47,125 bases of DNA. It comes from Clostridiales bacterium (GTDB taxonomy: Bacteria; Bacillota; Clostridia; Oscillospirales; Oscillospiraceae). The notes below the pieces were generated by a model. That model was not told the origin of the DNA. It saw only the letters and a list, made by a program, of their open reading frames with translations, and ran no database searches. Position 1 is the first letter of the stretch. Every line of letters starts with the position of its first letter. This document shows, in pieces, positions 24,055-32,252 of the stretch. The stretch is taken from positions 1 to 47,125 of the forward strand of contig JAQXJB010000022.1 of NCBI GenBank assembly GCA_029008095.1, written 5' to 3'. The position numbers were made by a program, and so were the translations under genes.

Positions 24055-25827
24055 TCAAAGCTGTGCTTTCGCCATCAGCGCCTTCTGCGCCACGCCGGGC
24101 AGGCTCGAATATTTCGCCTGCACCGTGGTGGACAGCTTCGCCAGCGCGCCGGATTCGGAAATGCCCGCACCCTTTCCGTCCGGCTGTTCCCCGGCTTCGC
24201 CCCGCTCCCGCAGGGCTTCGATAAGCTCCGCCTTCCGGGGAATGAGCTTGTCCGGCACGCGCTCCAGATACTCGATGAGACTGAGCGTGCCGTCCCGGCG
24301 CAGGTTATCCAGGGTCTGCACCATAGCGATCTCGCTGAAATAGGTGCTTGCGCCCACGTCGGCGCGAACCCGCAGCCAGAGGTCCTTGAACACGGAGAAA
24401 TCGAACATCTCCACGACCCGGCGCTTCTGGGTCTCCACAGAGAGCAGCCCCGTCGCCGGGTCAAGGACCGCGCCGCCGAGAGCGTCCACAGCGGGCATTC
24501 TGATCTCCCGCTCCCGCACCACCGGCCTCCTGCCGTAATAGGTGCCCATCATGTCCAGGAGTATCGCGCCGATATCCTCCACCCACTCATAAAGACCGGC
24601 GCGGGTGTTCTCCAGCGGCACCTCCGCCGAGGACTGCAGCACCATCAGCGCCGAGGTGTTCTCAGGCCGCACGTCGCCAAGCTGGGCGTCCGTAGCGCCA
24701 AGGCACTCCTTGGTATAGGCCATAGCCTTGTCTATGGCGGCGATGATCTGGCTGCTCATATCCGCCGGAGCCAGGTTCGCCGCCACCTGTCCAATGCTCT
24801 GGCCGGGTGTAACGCCGTGAACGCCGATGGCCTGCCCCACCTCGTTGCTCCAGGAGCTGATGAGGTCGGCGTTGTATACCGTCTTGGGAAAGCCCGAAAG
24901 CTGCAAATGCCGCATGACCATGGCGAACATGGTGTTGATGAATATCTGGTTGGGGATGATGCCCGTCACCAGCGCGCGGCCATGATACTGATTTTTCTGT
25001 TTTTCCCAATTGCCCCATGCGATGGGGTATCTGCTCAGGCCGGTATCCCTGTCCTCGAAGATGACGCAGTCCCGGGTGGCCTTGGTCACATGAACGGTCT
25101 CCCGGCCGTCCACCCGCTTCTTTGTGTAAAGATAGCAGTAGAGGGCCTTGCCGTCCTCGTCCCCGGCAGAGGCAAGCTCGATGCGCCCGCCCTGTCCGGC
25201 CTGAAAGCCGAATTCGCTGTCGGCGGTAACGCCGTTTTTCTCTCTCGCCTCCCGGCGGAGATTTTCCACAGTGTTCCGTCCCACGATGAGTATGTAGGGC
25301 TGGCTCTCCACGTCCGCGGTGTTGGGATTGCCGAACATCACGTTCACGCCGTCCACCAGCTCCATGCGTATCTCGCCCCGGTATGCCCCGAAGGAACCGC
25401 CGTAGGGCAGAGCGTCCGGGTCCCAATAGAAATGGGCGCAGTAATCGCCGGTCTGAGCGCCGTCGAAAAGAGCCTCGCGGACGCGGTAGTCCATCTTGAA
25501 CTTTTCCAGAAGATTAGCCACCTCGGCGGAGGCGAAGCGGGCATATTCGTCGCCCTCCCGCCAGGACAGCGGCTCAAAGCTGATAGACACGGCGCTGGAG
25601 GTCAGGGACGCCACAAAAAGGCTGGTGATACGCTTGATTATGTTGAAAACCGGCTTGGGCAGACGGTTCATAGCCGGGGTGTCCGGCATGTTTATCCACT
25701 GGTTGCCCGAGAAAAACTCCAGATTTGTGTCCACAAGGCGGTAGAGATTAGGGCTGAGCCGGTTATTATAGTCCCGCCCCCGCTCGTAATACTCCCAGGC
25801 CCTTGTCATATCGTTTCTTCCGCCCAA
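24055..25827 (-). CDS. Phage module: portal protein
   Basis: 590 residues, in the range of P22-type portals. The start region NLYRLVDTNLEFFSGNQWIN, the helical SLFVASLTSSAVSISFEPLS, the wing-like YCAHFYWDPDA and NVMFGNPNTADVESQPYI, and the stem region IGQVAANLAPADMSSQII are portal features. It makes the ring through which DNA enters and leaves the head. I favour the TTG at 25827: AAGGAGG lies 8 nt upstream, while the ATG six codons in has only GGAAG. The gene before it ends 3 bp away. TerL and capsid neighbours agree with the call. Confidence 0.82.
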   Translation of the reverse strand: MGGRNDMTRAWEYYERGRDYNNRLSPNLYRLVDTNLEFFSGNQWINMPDTPAMNRLPKPVFNIIKRITSLFVASLTSSAVSISFEPLSWREGDEYARFASAEVANLLEKFKMDYRVREALFDGAQTGDYCAHFYWDPDALPYGGSFGAYRGEIRMELVDGVNVMFGNPNTADVESQPYILIVGRNTVENLRREAREKNGVTADSEFGFQAGQGGRIELASAGDEDGKALYCYLYTKKRVDGRETVHVTKATRDCVIFEDRDTGLSRYPIAWGNWEKQKNQYHGRALVTGIIPNQIFINTMFAMVMRHLQLSGFPKTVYNADLISSWSNEVGQAIGVHGVTPGQSIGQVAANLAPADMSSQIIAAIDKAMAYTKECLGATDAQLGDVRPENTSALMVLQSSAEVPLENTRAGLYEWVEDIGAILLDMMGTYYGRRPVVREREIRMPAVDALGGAVLDPATGLLSVETQKRRVVEMFDFSVFKDLWLRVRADVGASTYFSEIAMVQTLDNLRRDGTLSLIEYLERVPDKLIPRKAELIEALRERGEAGEQPDGKGAGISESGALAKLSTTVQAKYSSLPGVAQKALMAKAQL

Positions 25828-25830
25828 GGC

Positions 25831-26034
25831 TTATTCCTCCTTCATTCTCTTTATCCCATAGGCCACGTCGGCGTTATAGCCCATGAGGATGGCGAAGGCC
25901 TCCTTCTCCGCCTCGGCGGAGACCTCCTCCGGCTTCTCCTGCCGGGGAAGCTCCGGACTGCGTCTGCCGCCGACTATAACGCCCAGTCCGAATACCGCCG
26001 CGGCAACTATCACCGCGCACAGAATGTAAAACAT
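25831..26034 (-). CDS. Phage module: small single-pass membrane protein
   Basis: 67 residues. Residues ~2-22 (FYILCAVIVAAAVFGLGVIV) are one hydrophobic helix followed by GGRR and an acidic, helical tail (AEAEKEAFAILMGYNADVAY). It has the size of a holin or spanin-like protein but only one helix and no partner lysin nearby, so I do not call it a holin. AAAGGAG lies 7 nt before the ATG, and it sits between the TerL and portal genes in the operon. Confidence 0.65.
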   Translation of the reverse strand: MFYILCAVIVAAAVFGLGVIVGGRRSPELPRQEKPEEVSAEAEKEAFAILMGYNADVAYGIKRMKEE

Positions 26035-26061
26035 ACTTTTCTCCTTTCCGCTTCACGGGCC

Positions 26062-27519
26062 TTACCCGTAAACGTCGTACAGGCTTCCACCGAAGGCCTC
26101 GCCCGTCTCGTCATAATGGCTCACGATGTCTCCACCGGGCCGTTCCAGCATGTAGGCGAGCGCCTGAGAGGCGCTGTCCACCATGTCGTCATGGGCGGCG
26201 GCGGGAAAGGCCGTCCATTGGTCGAGAAATTCCTCCGCCCAGGCTTCGCCCTCGGGAACGTAAACATGACCGCTCTCGATGGCCGGGGAGACGGCGTTCA
26301 CCCGGGCGAGCTTGCCGCCCCGGGGCTGGACGGGCAGAACGCCGCTCATCTCCCGCCCCAGCACCTGAATGATCGCCGGGCCGTTGGCCTTATCCTCAAT
26401 AAGCACCCGCCCCGCCAGAGGAAAAAGCCCCCGCACGGTGCGTATGGCTGCCAGCGTCCGCGGAAAATCAAGTTGCCGGTTCAGGCAGTACAGCAGGTAA
26501 TAATCACTGCCCCTCCGGCCCCAGACCGTGATCGCCACGAAATCGCTGGTCTCGCCGCCCTTGAAGGCCGCGTCCACGCTGATGAGCTGCTCATGAAAAG
26601 TCTCCCCGGCGGGCAGCCTGAACCGCCGCCACCATTCCCGCTTCACCAGATTGCCGTCCTCGGCACGGGGAGAGCACATATACAGAGCCTGCCACGCCCT
26701 TGCTCCCCCCGCCGGGTCGGAAACGTAGCTCTCGCGGAACTGCCGCAGCCACGCGCCGTCCTTGCCCAGCTCCGGGCAGAGCGGCTCTCCCGGATTTCGC
26801 CCGAGGGGGTCATCCTCCCCGGCCTCCACGGGCAGGCGCAGCAGGGTCACATTTTTCTCCCCGGCAAGTATTCTGGCCGCCAGGTCGTCCTCATGCCAGG
26901 GCGTCATTATGACGATCACCTTCGCGCCCGCCGCGAGACGGGACTTCAGACTGTTCTGCCATTCCTCCCAAAGCCGGGCGCGGTAAGTGGGGCTGTCCGC
27001 CTCCTGCCGGTTCTTGATCGGGTCGTCAATGATGAGAAGATTGGCCGGGTTGCCGGTGATGCCGCTCATGATGCCCCGGGAGATGAGCCGCCCCACGCCG
27101 TTTTCCAGCTCGAACTCGGTGGCCCGGTTTATCCTTCCGGGACGCACGCCGAAAATGCGCTCAGCGAAGCTCACGAGCTTTTCACGGTTGCGGCGGCAGA
27201 AGCGCTGCGCCGTCACATCGTTGTAGCTGGCAAGGATGACCCGCCCCCGCGGATGCTTCCCCAGATACCAGCTCGGCAGGGTCTCCGTAACGGTGGTAGT
27301 CTTGCCGTGCTGGGGTGGGGTCTCGATGATGAGGATATCGTAGGCGTTGCCGCTCTCTGTCTCTATGAACTGCTGCATCCGCGCCGCCAGAAATTCCGAC
27401 ATCCGCGTCCTTATCCAGTCCTCCCCCTGAACATAGGCCAGATATTCCCCATAATGCCGCCGCGCCAGCTCCCGCCGTGCCAGCTCCGCCCGCGCCGCCG
27501 CCCTTTCGGTTTTCGCCAT
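26062..27519 (-). CDS. Phage module: terminase large subunit
   Basis: 485 residues. The ATPase domain has Walker A PPQHGKTT (near residue 69) and Walker B LLIIDDP, followed by a coupling segment MTPWHEDDLAAR. The C-terminal RNase-H-like nuclease shows its first acidic strand SVDAAF (with KGGETSDF), then VLIEDKANG, and last acidic motif AHDDMVDS. This motor cuts and packs phage DNA into the head. All motifs appear intact. AAGGAG lies 7 nt before the ATG. The gene is between the presumed small subunit and the small membrane protein. Confidence 0.92.
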   Translation of the reverse strand: MAKTERAAARAELARRELARRHYGEYLAYVQGEDWIRTRMSEFLAARMQQFIETESGNAYDILIIETPPQHGKTTTVTETLPSWYLGKHPRGRVILASYNDVTAQRFCRRNREKLVSFAERIFGVRPGRINRATEFELENGVGRLISRGIMSGITGNPANLLIIDDPIKNRQEADSPTYRARLWEEWQNSLKSRLAAGAKVIVIMTPWHEDDLAARILAGEKNVTLLRLPVEAGEDDPLGRNPGEPLCPELGKDGAWLRQFRESYVSDPAGGARAWQALYMCSPRAEDGNLVKREWWRRFRLPAGETFHEQLISVDAAFKGGETSDFVAITVWGRRGSDYYLLYCLNRQLDFPRTLAAIRTVRGLFPLAGRVLIEDKANGPAIIQVLGREMSGVLPVQPRGGKLARVNAVSPAIESGHVYVPEGEAWAEEFLDQWTAFPAAAHDDMVDSASQALAYMLERPGGDIVSHYDETGEAFGGSLYDVYG

Positions 27520-27554
27520 AGTGCATCTCCTTGTGTTCTTGATCTAAGGCAGCG

Positions 27555-27854
27555 TCACTCCCCCGCTCCTATCATCTCCCGCAGCGCATCGTCGCTGAGT
27601 CCCGCCAGCTCCGCTCCCGCCGTCCGTACAGGCTCCGCATCGGCTGCCTTCTCTCCCGCCGCCTCCCGGATGAGCTTCGCCGCGCTCACGTCGCCCGCCG
27701 CCGCCTTGCGGTAGAGGGCGAAGAAGATCGCCTGAGCGCCTGTCGCCGCCAGGCCGTGCTGCTCAAGCTCCTCCCGCAGCGGGCTGTCCTCGGGAAGCTT
27801 CATATTCAAAACAGCCCGGGCAGCCCTCTCGCTCATTCCTCTTTTCGCCGCCAT
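27555..27854 (-). CDS. Phage module: probable terminase small subunit
   Basis: 99 residues. The N terminus is basic (MAAKRGMSERAARAVLNMKL) and is followed by AIFFALYRKAAAGDVSAAKLIREAAGE, a pattern common in small terminase or packaging-recognition proteins, though not diagnostic. Its position immediately before the large subunit is the main argument. GGGAGG lies about 8 nt before the ATG at 27854. It is the first gene of the minus-strand module; I see no convincing sigma70 promoter directly upstream of it. Confidence 0.5.
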   Translation of the reverse strand: MAAKRGMSERAARAVLNMKLPEDSPLREELEQHGLAATGAQAIFFALYRKAAAGDVSAAKLIREAAGEKAADAEPVRTAGAELAGLSDDALREMIGAGE

Positions 27855-27928
27855 GCTCACCACCTCCCCGGCTCAATCAAAGACTACACCCGCCCCCAGG
27901 TGACATTGACTGACATCTTTTCGGTTTT

Positions 27929-27946
27929 TTTGAAAATCTTTTCAAA
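27929..27946. promoter_or_regulatory. Inverted repeat between phage module and nucleotidyltransferase
   Basis: TTTGAAAA (27929-27936) and TTTTCAAA (27939-27946) form a perfect 8-bp inverted repeat with a 2-bp centre, between two divergent units. It could be an operator for the phage module or for the gene at 28033. No regulator gene is adjacent. Confidence 0.45.
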
Positions 27947-27968
27947 GCCCGCCTGCGTCCTAAAACAA

Positions 27969-27997
27969 TAGACAAGCCCCGAAAAACATGCTATACT
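27969..27997 (+). promoter_or_regulatory. Promoter of the nucleotidyltransferase gene
   Basis: TAGACA (27969-27974), 17 nt, TATACT (27992-27997), 36 bp upstream of the ATG at 28033. Confidence 0.65.
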
Positions 27998-28032
27998 GTC
28001 CATATCCTGATTTTTCCACGGAGGCAATCCCA

Positions 28033-28962
28033 ATGACCTTAGTTGTAATGGCCGCCGGGCTCGGCTCACGCTACGGCGCCGGCTGCAAGCAGATAGAGGG
28101 CGTCGGACCCGCCGGTGAAATACTGCTGGAATACGCCGCCTATGACGCGGTCCGCGCCGGCTTCACCAAAATAGTCCTCATCATCAAGGACGATATGAGG
28201 GAGTTCATCGAAAAGCTCTGCTCCGGCTCTCTTTCCCATCTGCGCACACCCGACGGCAAGCCCGTGGAGATAGTCTGCGTCTGCCAGGACTTCTCCTCCC
28301 TCCCGGACTTTTTCACAGTCCCCGAGGGACGCACCAAGCCCTACGGCACCACCCACGCTACGCTCTGCGTCAAAAACGTGGTCACAGAACCCTTCGCCGT
28401 CATAAATGCCGATGATTATTACGGCGCGGAAGCCTTCCGCGTTATTTATGAGGCACTGAAAAACCTCGCCCCGGAGGGAGAGGCCTGCATGGTGGGCTAC
28501 CGCCTGAAAAACACCGTCAGCAAGTACGGCACCGTCACACGCGGCATTTGCCGGGAGGAAAACGGCTGCCTTGCCGAGGTGACGGAAACTTACCGGATAC
28601 TTTCCTGCCCCGACGGCGTTATCCGCGCCGAGGCCGAGAGCGAAGCGCCGTATCCCCTCGACCCGAACGCCCTTGTATCCATGAATTTCTGGGGCTACAC
28701 CCCCAAAACCTTCCTGCTGATGGAGGAATATTTTAATAACTTCCTTCGCGGACTCGCCCCCGGCGACCTCAAGGGCGAGTGCCTGCTGCCGCCCATGACC
28801 GACACCCTGATAAAGAGCGGCAAGCTCTCCGTGAAGGTGCTGCAAAGCGGAGACCGCTGGTTCGGCATGACCTATGCCGCCGACCGTCCCAAGGTGGCCG
28901 AGGAGCTGCAAAAGCTCCATGACGCGGGCGTATACCCCAAAACCCTCAGAGTAAACGGATAA
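28033..28962 (+). CDS. Sugar-phosphate nucleotidyltransferase family protein
   Basis: 309 residues. A GT-A type nucleotidyltransferase fold with the nucleotide loop MAAGLGSRYGAG and the following KQIEGVGPAGEILLEYA, then the metal-binding INADDYYG near residues 133-140. Family members add a nucleotide to a sugar phosphate to make an activated sugar. The glycine-rich loop deviates from the usual G-x-G-T-R-L form, and the sugar is unknown. GGAGG lies 8 nt before the ATG; the open frame extends 15 codons up without a binding site. It has its own promoter and a strong terminator, so it is a single-gene unit. Confidence 0.82.
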   Translation: MTLVVMAAGLGSRYGAGCKQIEGVGPAGEILLEYAAYDAVRAGFTKIVLIIKDDMREFIEKLCSGSLSHLRTPDGKPVEIVCVCQDFSSLPDFFTVPEGRTKPYGTTHATLCVKNVVTEPFAVINADDYYGAEAFRVIYEALKNLAPEGEACMVGYRLKNTVSKYGTVTRGICREENGCLAEVTETYRILSCPDGVIRAEAESEAPYPLDPNALVSMNFWGYTPKTFLLMEEYFNNFLRGLAPGDLKGECLLPPMTDTLIKSGKLSVKVLQSGDRWFGMTYAADRPKVAEELQKLHDAGVYPKTLRVNG

Positions 28963-28965
28963 CGC

Positions 28966-29012
28966 AAAAAAGAGAGAAGACCGGCCTATAAAAGCGATCT
29001 TCTCTCTTTTTC
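28966..29012 (+). terminator. Terminator of the nucleotidyltransferase gene
   Basis: AAAGAGAGAAGA pairs with TCTTCTCTCTTT (12 bp), closing a 17-nt loop and followed by a T run. It begins a few bases after the stop codon. Confidence 0.88.
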
Positions 29013-29048
29013 TGTTTTGTTGTATGCCCGCGGCAATAACGCATTCAC

Positions 29049-29235
29049 ACCGTAGGGGCGACCATCGGTCGCCAGCCGGTATGCAATAACGATATGCACA
29101 ATGTAAATATAAAACGCACTAATGTAAAGAATACGTCATTCTGAGCCACGCGAAGCGTGTGCGAAGAATCTCCGCACTGACGTGACGGCCGGTGTAAAAC
29201 CAACGCGGGAGATTCTTCACTGCGTTCAGAATGAC
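29049..29235. repeat. Repeat families D and A
   Basis: A family D hairpin at 29049-29077 and a full family A copy at 29135-29235, joined by the linker CAATAACGATATGCACAATG seen between D and A copies elsewhere in the window. Confidence 0.8.
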
Positions 29236-29294
29236 TTAACTTTTAGTCTTATGCGCAATAACGAACAAACCGCAAAACCTAAAATCTATGTCAA

Positions 29295-29335
29295 ACAAAA
29301 AATACCGCCCATGCACCGTAACCGATACATGGGCG
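29295..29335 (-). terminator. Terminator of ilvE
   Basis: On the minus strand CGCCCATG pairs with CATGGGCG (29328-29335 with 29306-29313) and is followed by GTATTTTTTG, 16 bp after the ilvE stop codon. Confidence 0.75.
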
Positions 29336-29350
29336 TGAAATATCAAACGA

Positions 29351-30415
29351 TCAGATCTTTACTATCCAGCCGCGGGTGTCCTCGATGCGTCCCCACTGGA
29401 TGCCGGTCAGCTCGTCATAGAGCCGCTGGGTAAGCTCGCCGATCTTGCCGCCGTTTACAGAGACCACGCGGTCATTCCACTTCATCTCACCGATGGGGGA
29501 AACAACTGCAGCCGTGCCGGTGCCCCAGGCTTCCTCAAGCAGACCCTTCTCAGCCGCGTCGAAGAGCTCCTCGGCGGAGAGCAGGCGCTCCTCCACCTCA
29601 ATGCCCCAGGAACGGATCAGCTCGATGCAGGACTTGCGGGTGATGCCGGGGAGAACGGTGCCGTGGAGCGCGGGGGTGACGACCTTGCCGCCTATCTTGA
29701 ACATAACGTTCATCGCGCCCACTTCCTCGATGTACTTGCGCTCAACGCCGTCCAGCCAGAGGACCTGGGAATATCCGGCCTGCTCGGCCTTCTCGGCGGC
29801 GCGGATGGAGCCTGCGTAGTTGCCGCCGCACTTGGTGTAGCCGGTACCGCCGCGAACGGCGCGGACGTCGTCGTTTTCAACATAGATTTTTACGGGATTG
29901 ATGCCGGCGGCGTAATAGCTGCCGCTGGGGCTGCAAATAATACAGAATATGTAGGTCTTGGAGGCATGTACGCCCAGAGCGGCGTCGGTCGCTATGATAA
30001 AGGGACGGATGTAAAGGCTGGTGCCGGGAGAATGGGGCACCCAGTCCTCATCCACGGCGACAAGCTCCTTGACCGCGTCAACAAAGTCCTCCTCGGGAAT
30101 GGTGGGGATGCACATACGCTCGGCGGAGCTGTTTATTCTGCGGGCATTCTCGATGGGGCGGAAGAGCTGGACGCTGCCATCCTCGGTGCGGTATGCCTTC
30201 ATACCCTCGAATATCTCCTGCGCATAGTGGAAAACCATGCAGGAGGGGTCAAGCTCAAAGGGGCCGTAGGGAACGATGCGTCCGTCGTGCCAGCCCTGAC
30301 CCTGCGTATAGTTCATCATGAACATATGGTCAGAAAACTTCTTGCCGAAGCCCAGGCTGCTCTCGTCAGGCTTCTCCTTTGGGGCGGTGGTGCGGGTAAC
30401 AGGATACTTTGCCAT
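29351..30415 (-). CDS. ilvE: Branched-chain amino acid aminotransferase
   Basis: 354 residues, the length of the BCAT type II group. This PLP enzyme moves amino groups between glutamate and valine, leucine or isoleucine. Seen are FHYAQEIFEGMKAYR, SLYIRPF, the PLP lysine in GTGYTKCGGNYAGS (K195), and GTGTAAVVSPIG near the C terminus. The start is the ATG at 30415 with AAAGGATG 9 nt upstream; the frame runs six codons further up. It is divergent from prs with promoters about 30 bp apart. No T-box leader is seen. Confidence 0.95.
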   Translation of the reverse strand: MAKYPVTRTTAPKEKPDESSLGFGKKFSDHMFMMNYTQGQGWHDGRIVPYGPFELDPSCMVFHYAQEIFEGMKAYRTEDGSVQLFRPIENARRINSSAERMCIPTIPEEDFVDAVKELVAVDEDWVPHSPGTSLYIRPFIIATDAALGVHASKTYIFCIICSPSGSYYAAGINPVKIYVENDDVRAVRGGTGYTKCGGNYAGSIRAAEKAEQAGYSQVLWLDGVERKYIEEVGAMNVMFKIGGKVVTPALHGTVLPGITRKSCIELIRSWGIEVEERLLSAEELFDAAEKGLLEEAWGTGTAAVVSPIGEMKWNDRVVSVNGGKIGELTQRLYDELTGIQWGRIEDTRGWIVKI

Positions 30416-30468
30416 ATATATCATCCTTTTCATCAGTTATTTAGCGTAATACGGGTCAAGTATTGCTA

Positions 30469-30497
30469 ATTATATCATTTAGACAAACCCGGTGCAA
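30469..30497 (-). promoter_or_regulatory. Promoter of ilvE
   Basis: On the minus strand TTGCAC (30492-30497), 17 nt, TATAAT (30469-30474), 54 bp upstream of the ilvE start. Confidence 0.75.
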
Positions 30498-30528
30498 TAT
30501 TCAGGGCAAAAATTTTCACCAAAATTAA

Positions 30529-30557
30529 TTGACAAAAAGGGGCAACTATTTTATCCT
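30529..30557 (+). promoter_or_regulatory. Promoter of prs
   Basis: TTGACA (30529-30534), 17 nt, TATCCT (30552-30557), 67 bp upstream of the prs start. Confidence 0.7.
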
Positions 30558-30624
30558 TAGCGTAGAAGATTGCGGCCTTGGGTGGCCTAAGAATGAAACA
30601 TACGAGACAGGACGGGATAAAACA

Positions 30625-31761
30625 ATGGAAGCTGAAAGCGTATTTCACTCCGGTAAAACTTTTCACAAGATGGCTCTGGTGCCCACTGAGGGCTCTATGG
30701 AGCTGGCAAAGCTGATAGACAAGTATCTGGTCAAGTGGTCTGCGGGCGGCCCCGAGGCTCAGGACACCTTCATCGTAAACTGCGAGTGTCCCCGTTTCCA
30801 ATCCGGCGACGGCAAGGGTCTTATAAAGGAAAGCGTCCGCGGCAAGGATCTCTATTTCATCGTTGACGTGGGCAACTACAACATCAAGTACAAGATGTTC
30901 GGCAAGGAAAACTCCATGAGCCCCGACGACCATTATCAGGACCTCAAGCGTCTCATTCAGGCCGCCAGCGGCAAGGCCAGCAGAATGAGCGTCATCATGC
31001 CCATTCTCTACGGCGGCAGACAGCACCGCCGCAGCTACCGCGAGAGTCTGGACTGCGCCTTCGCCCTCCAGGAGCTGCGGGACATGGGCGTGACCGAATT
31101 CATCACCTTCGACGCCCACGATAACCGCGTCCAGAACGCCATACCCCTGGTTGGCTTCGATAACCTCATGCCCCATTACCAGGTTCTCAAGAAGATGTTC
31201 AGAGACTTCCCGGAGCTGCATCCCGGCAACGAGAGCTTCATGGTCGTCAGCCCCGATGAAGGCGCCATGAACCGCAATATGTATTATTCCTCCGTTCTCG
31301 GCTGCGACCTCGGCCTGTTCTATAAGCGCCGCGACTATTCCGTCATCGTGAACGGCCGCAACCCCATCGTGGCCCATGAATATCTGGGCGCCTCCGTTGA
31401 GGGCAAGTCCGTCATCGTTGTTGACGACATGATAGCTTCCGGCGACTCCATGCTGGACATTGCCCGGTTCATGCACGAGAAGAAGGCCGACAAGTTCTTC
31501 GCCGTCGCCACCTACGGCCTTTTCACCAACGGCCTGGAAAAGTTCGACAAAGCATATCAGGACGGCCTTATCGACGGCGTGTTCTGCACCAACCTCACCT
31601 ACCGCACTCCCGAGCTTCTGAAAAGTCCCTGGTTCCATGAGGTAGACTGCAGCAAATACATCGCCTATGTCATCACCGCCATGAACCACGACGTCAGCAT
31701 CACCGAAATGCTCGACCCCGCTCAGAAGATCAAGGCTCTCATGGAGAAGTACGGCAAGTAA
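30625..31761 (+). CDS. prs: Ribose-phosphate pyrophosphokinase, long variant
   Basis: 378 residues, versus about 315 in typical PrsA. It makes PRPP from ribose 5-phosphate and ATP. Seen are the DAHD pair (FDAHDNRVQNAIPL), the flexible-loop region (VVSPDEGAMNRNMYYSSVLG), and the PRPP-binding loop VVDDMIASGDS (canonical form VDDMxDTGGT). The extra length lies mainly in the N-terminal half, a divergent form I have seen among Clostridia. The ATG at 30625 is preferred since the 30-codon extension upstream covers the promoter boxes; the ribosome binding site is weak (GACGGGA). A strong terminator follows. Confidence 0.88.
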   Translation: MEAESVFHSGKTFHKMALVPTEGSMELAKLIDKYLVKWSAGGPEAQDTFIVNCECPRFQSGDGKGLIKESVRGKDLYFIVDVGNYNIKYKMFGKENSMSPDDHYQDLKRLIQAASGKASRMSVIMPILYGGRQHRRSYRESLDCAFALQELRDMGVTEFITFDAHDNRVQNAIPLVGFDNLMPHYQVLKKMFRDFPELHPGNESFMVVSPDEGAMNRNMYYSSVLGCDLGLFYKRRDYSVIVNGRNPIVAHEYLGASVEGKSVIVVDDMIASGDSMLDIARFMHEKKADKFFAVATYGLFTNGLEKFDKAYQDGLIDGVFCTNLTYRTPELLKSPWFHEVDCSKYIAYVITAMNHDVSITEMLDPAQKIKALMEKYGK

Positions 31762-31775
31762 AAAAATACCGGCAA

Positions 31776-31807
31776 AGCGCCTCCGCGTCAGCGGGGGCGC
31801 TTTTTTT
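31776..31807 (+). terminator. Terminator of prs
   Basis: AGCGCCTCCGC (31776-31786) pairs with GCGGGGGCGCT (31791-31801), 11 positions with one mismatch, then a T run to 31807. Confidence 0.92.
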
Positions 31808-32140
31808 AACGAAATAAATCCCTTTGGGGATTTGTGAAATACCCGCAGGCGTGCAATGCACGCCCCTACTGTTTTTTTATATCTGTACGCATTATCGTTT
31901 CTGCTGTGAGCGTCGTCACACCGTAGGGGCGACCATCGGTCGCCCGCCGATTTATAAACGAAATAGATCCCTTTCGGATTTGTGAAATTTGCTTCGCAAG
32001 TGAAATATGGCTTCGCCATGTGAAATGCCTGCGGGCGTGGGTGGATTTCTTTCCTTTCACTTTTCGCGTAGGCGGAAAATTTCACAATAATGTGTGTAAA
32101 GATAGCCTTGTAGGGCAGGGGCGCGCCCCTGCCGTGCAGT
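31808..32140. repeat. Repeat block: palindrome arrays with families C, D and B
   Basis: A short array piece (31808-31845) leads into a family C hairpin (31847-31869) and a family D hairpin (31919-31949). A longer array (31955-32089) has boxes GTGAAAT at 31982, 32000 and 32020 around palindromes TTGCTTCGCAA, ATGGCTTCGCCAT and GCCTGCGGGC, a central GGATTTCTTTC, and the reverse-oriented part (TTTTCGC..GCGGAAAA, then ATTTCAC at 32079). A family B hairpin ends the block (32108-32140). A left-half family A remnant (~32179-32222) lies beyond. No gene is visible in 31762-32252. Confidence 0.8.
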
Positions 32141-32252
32141 AACGTCCCGCATAATGTAACGATAACAGATAAAAATATAAAGAATCCCCGCACCAACGTA
32201 ACTGCCAATCTAAACCAATGCGATCTCAACGACCACCGCGCGAAAAACCGCA

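Noticed and set aside
25831-26034. Holin call for the small membrane protein of the phage module
   Set aside because: It has a single hydrophobic helix only, there is no endolysin in the module, and it sits between TerL and portal, an unusual place for lysis genes.
24817-27714. A 965-codon open frame on the plus strand opposite the terminase and portal genes
   Set aside because: It is the mirror of GC-rich coding sequence on the minus strand. The minus frames have clear family motifs and ribosome binding sites; the plus frame has none.
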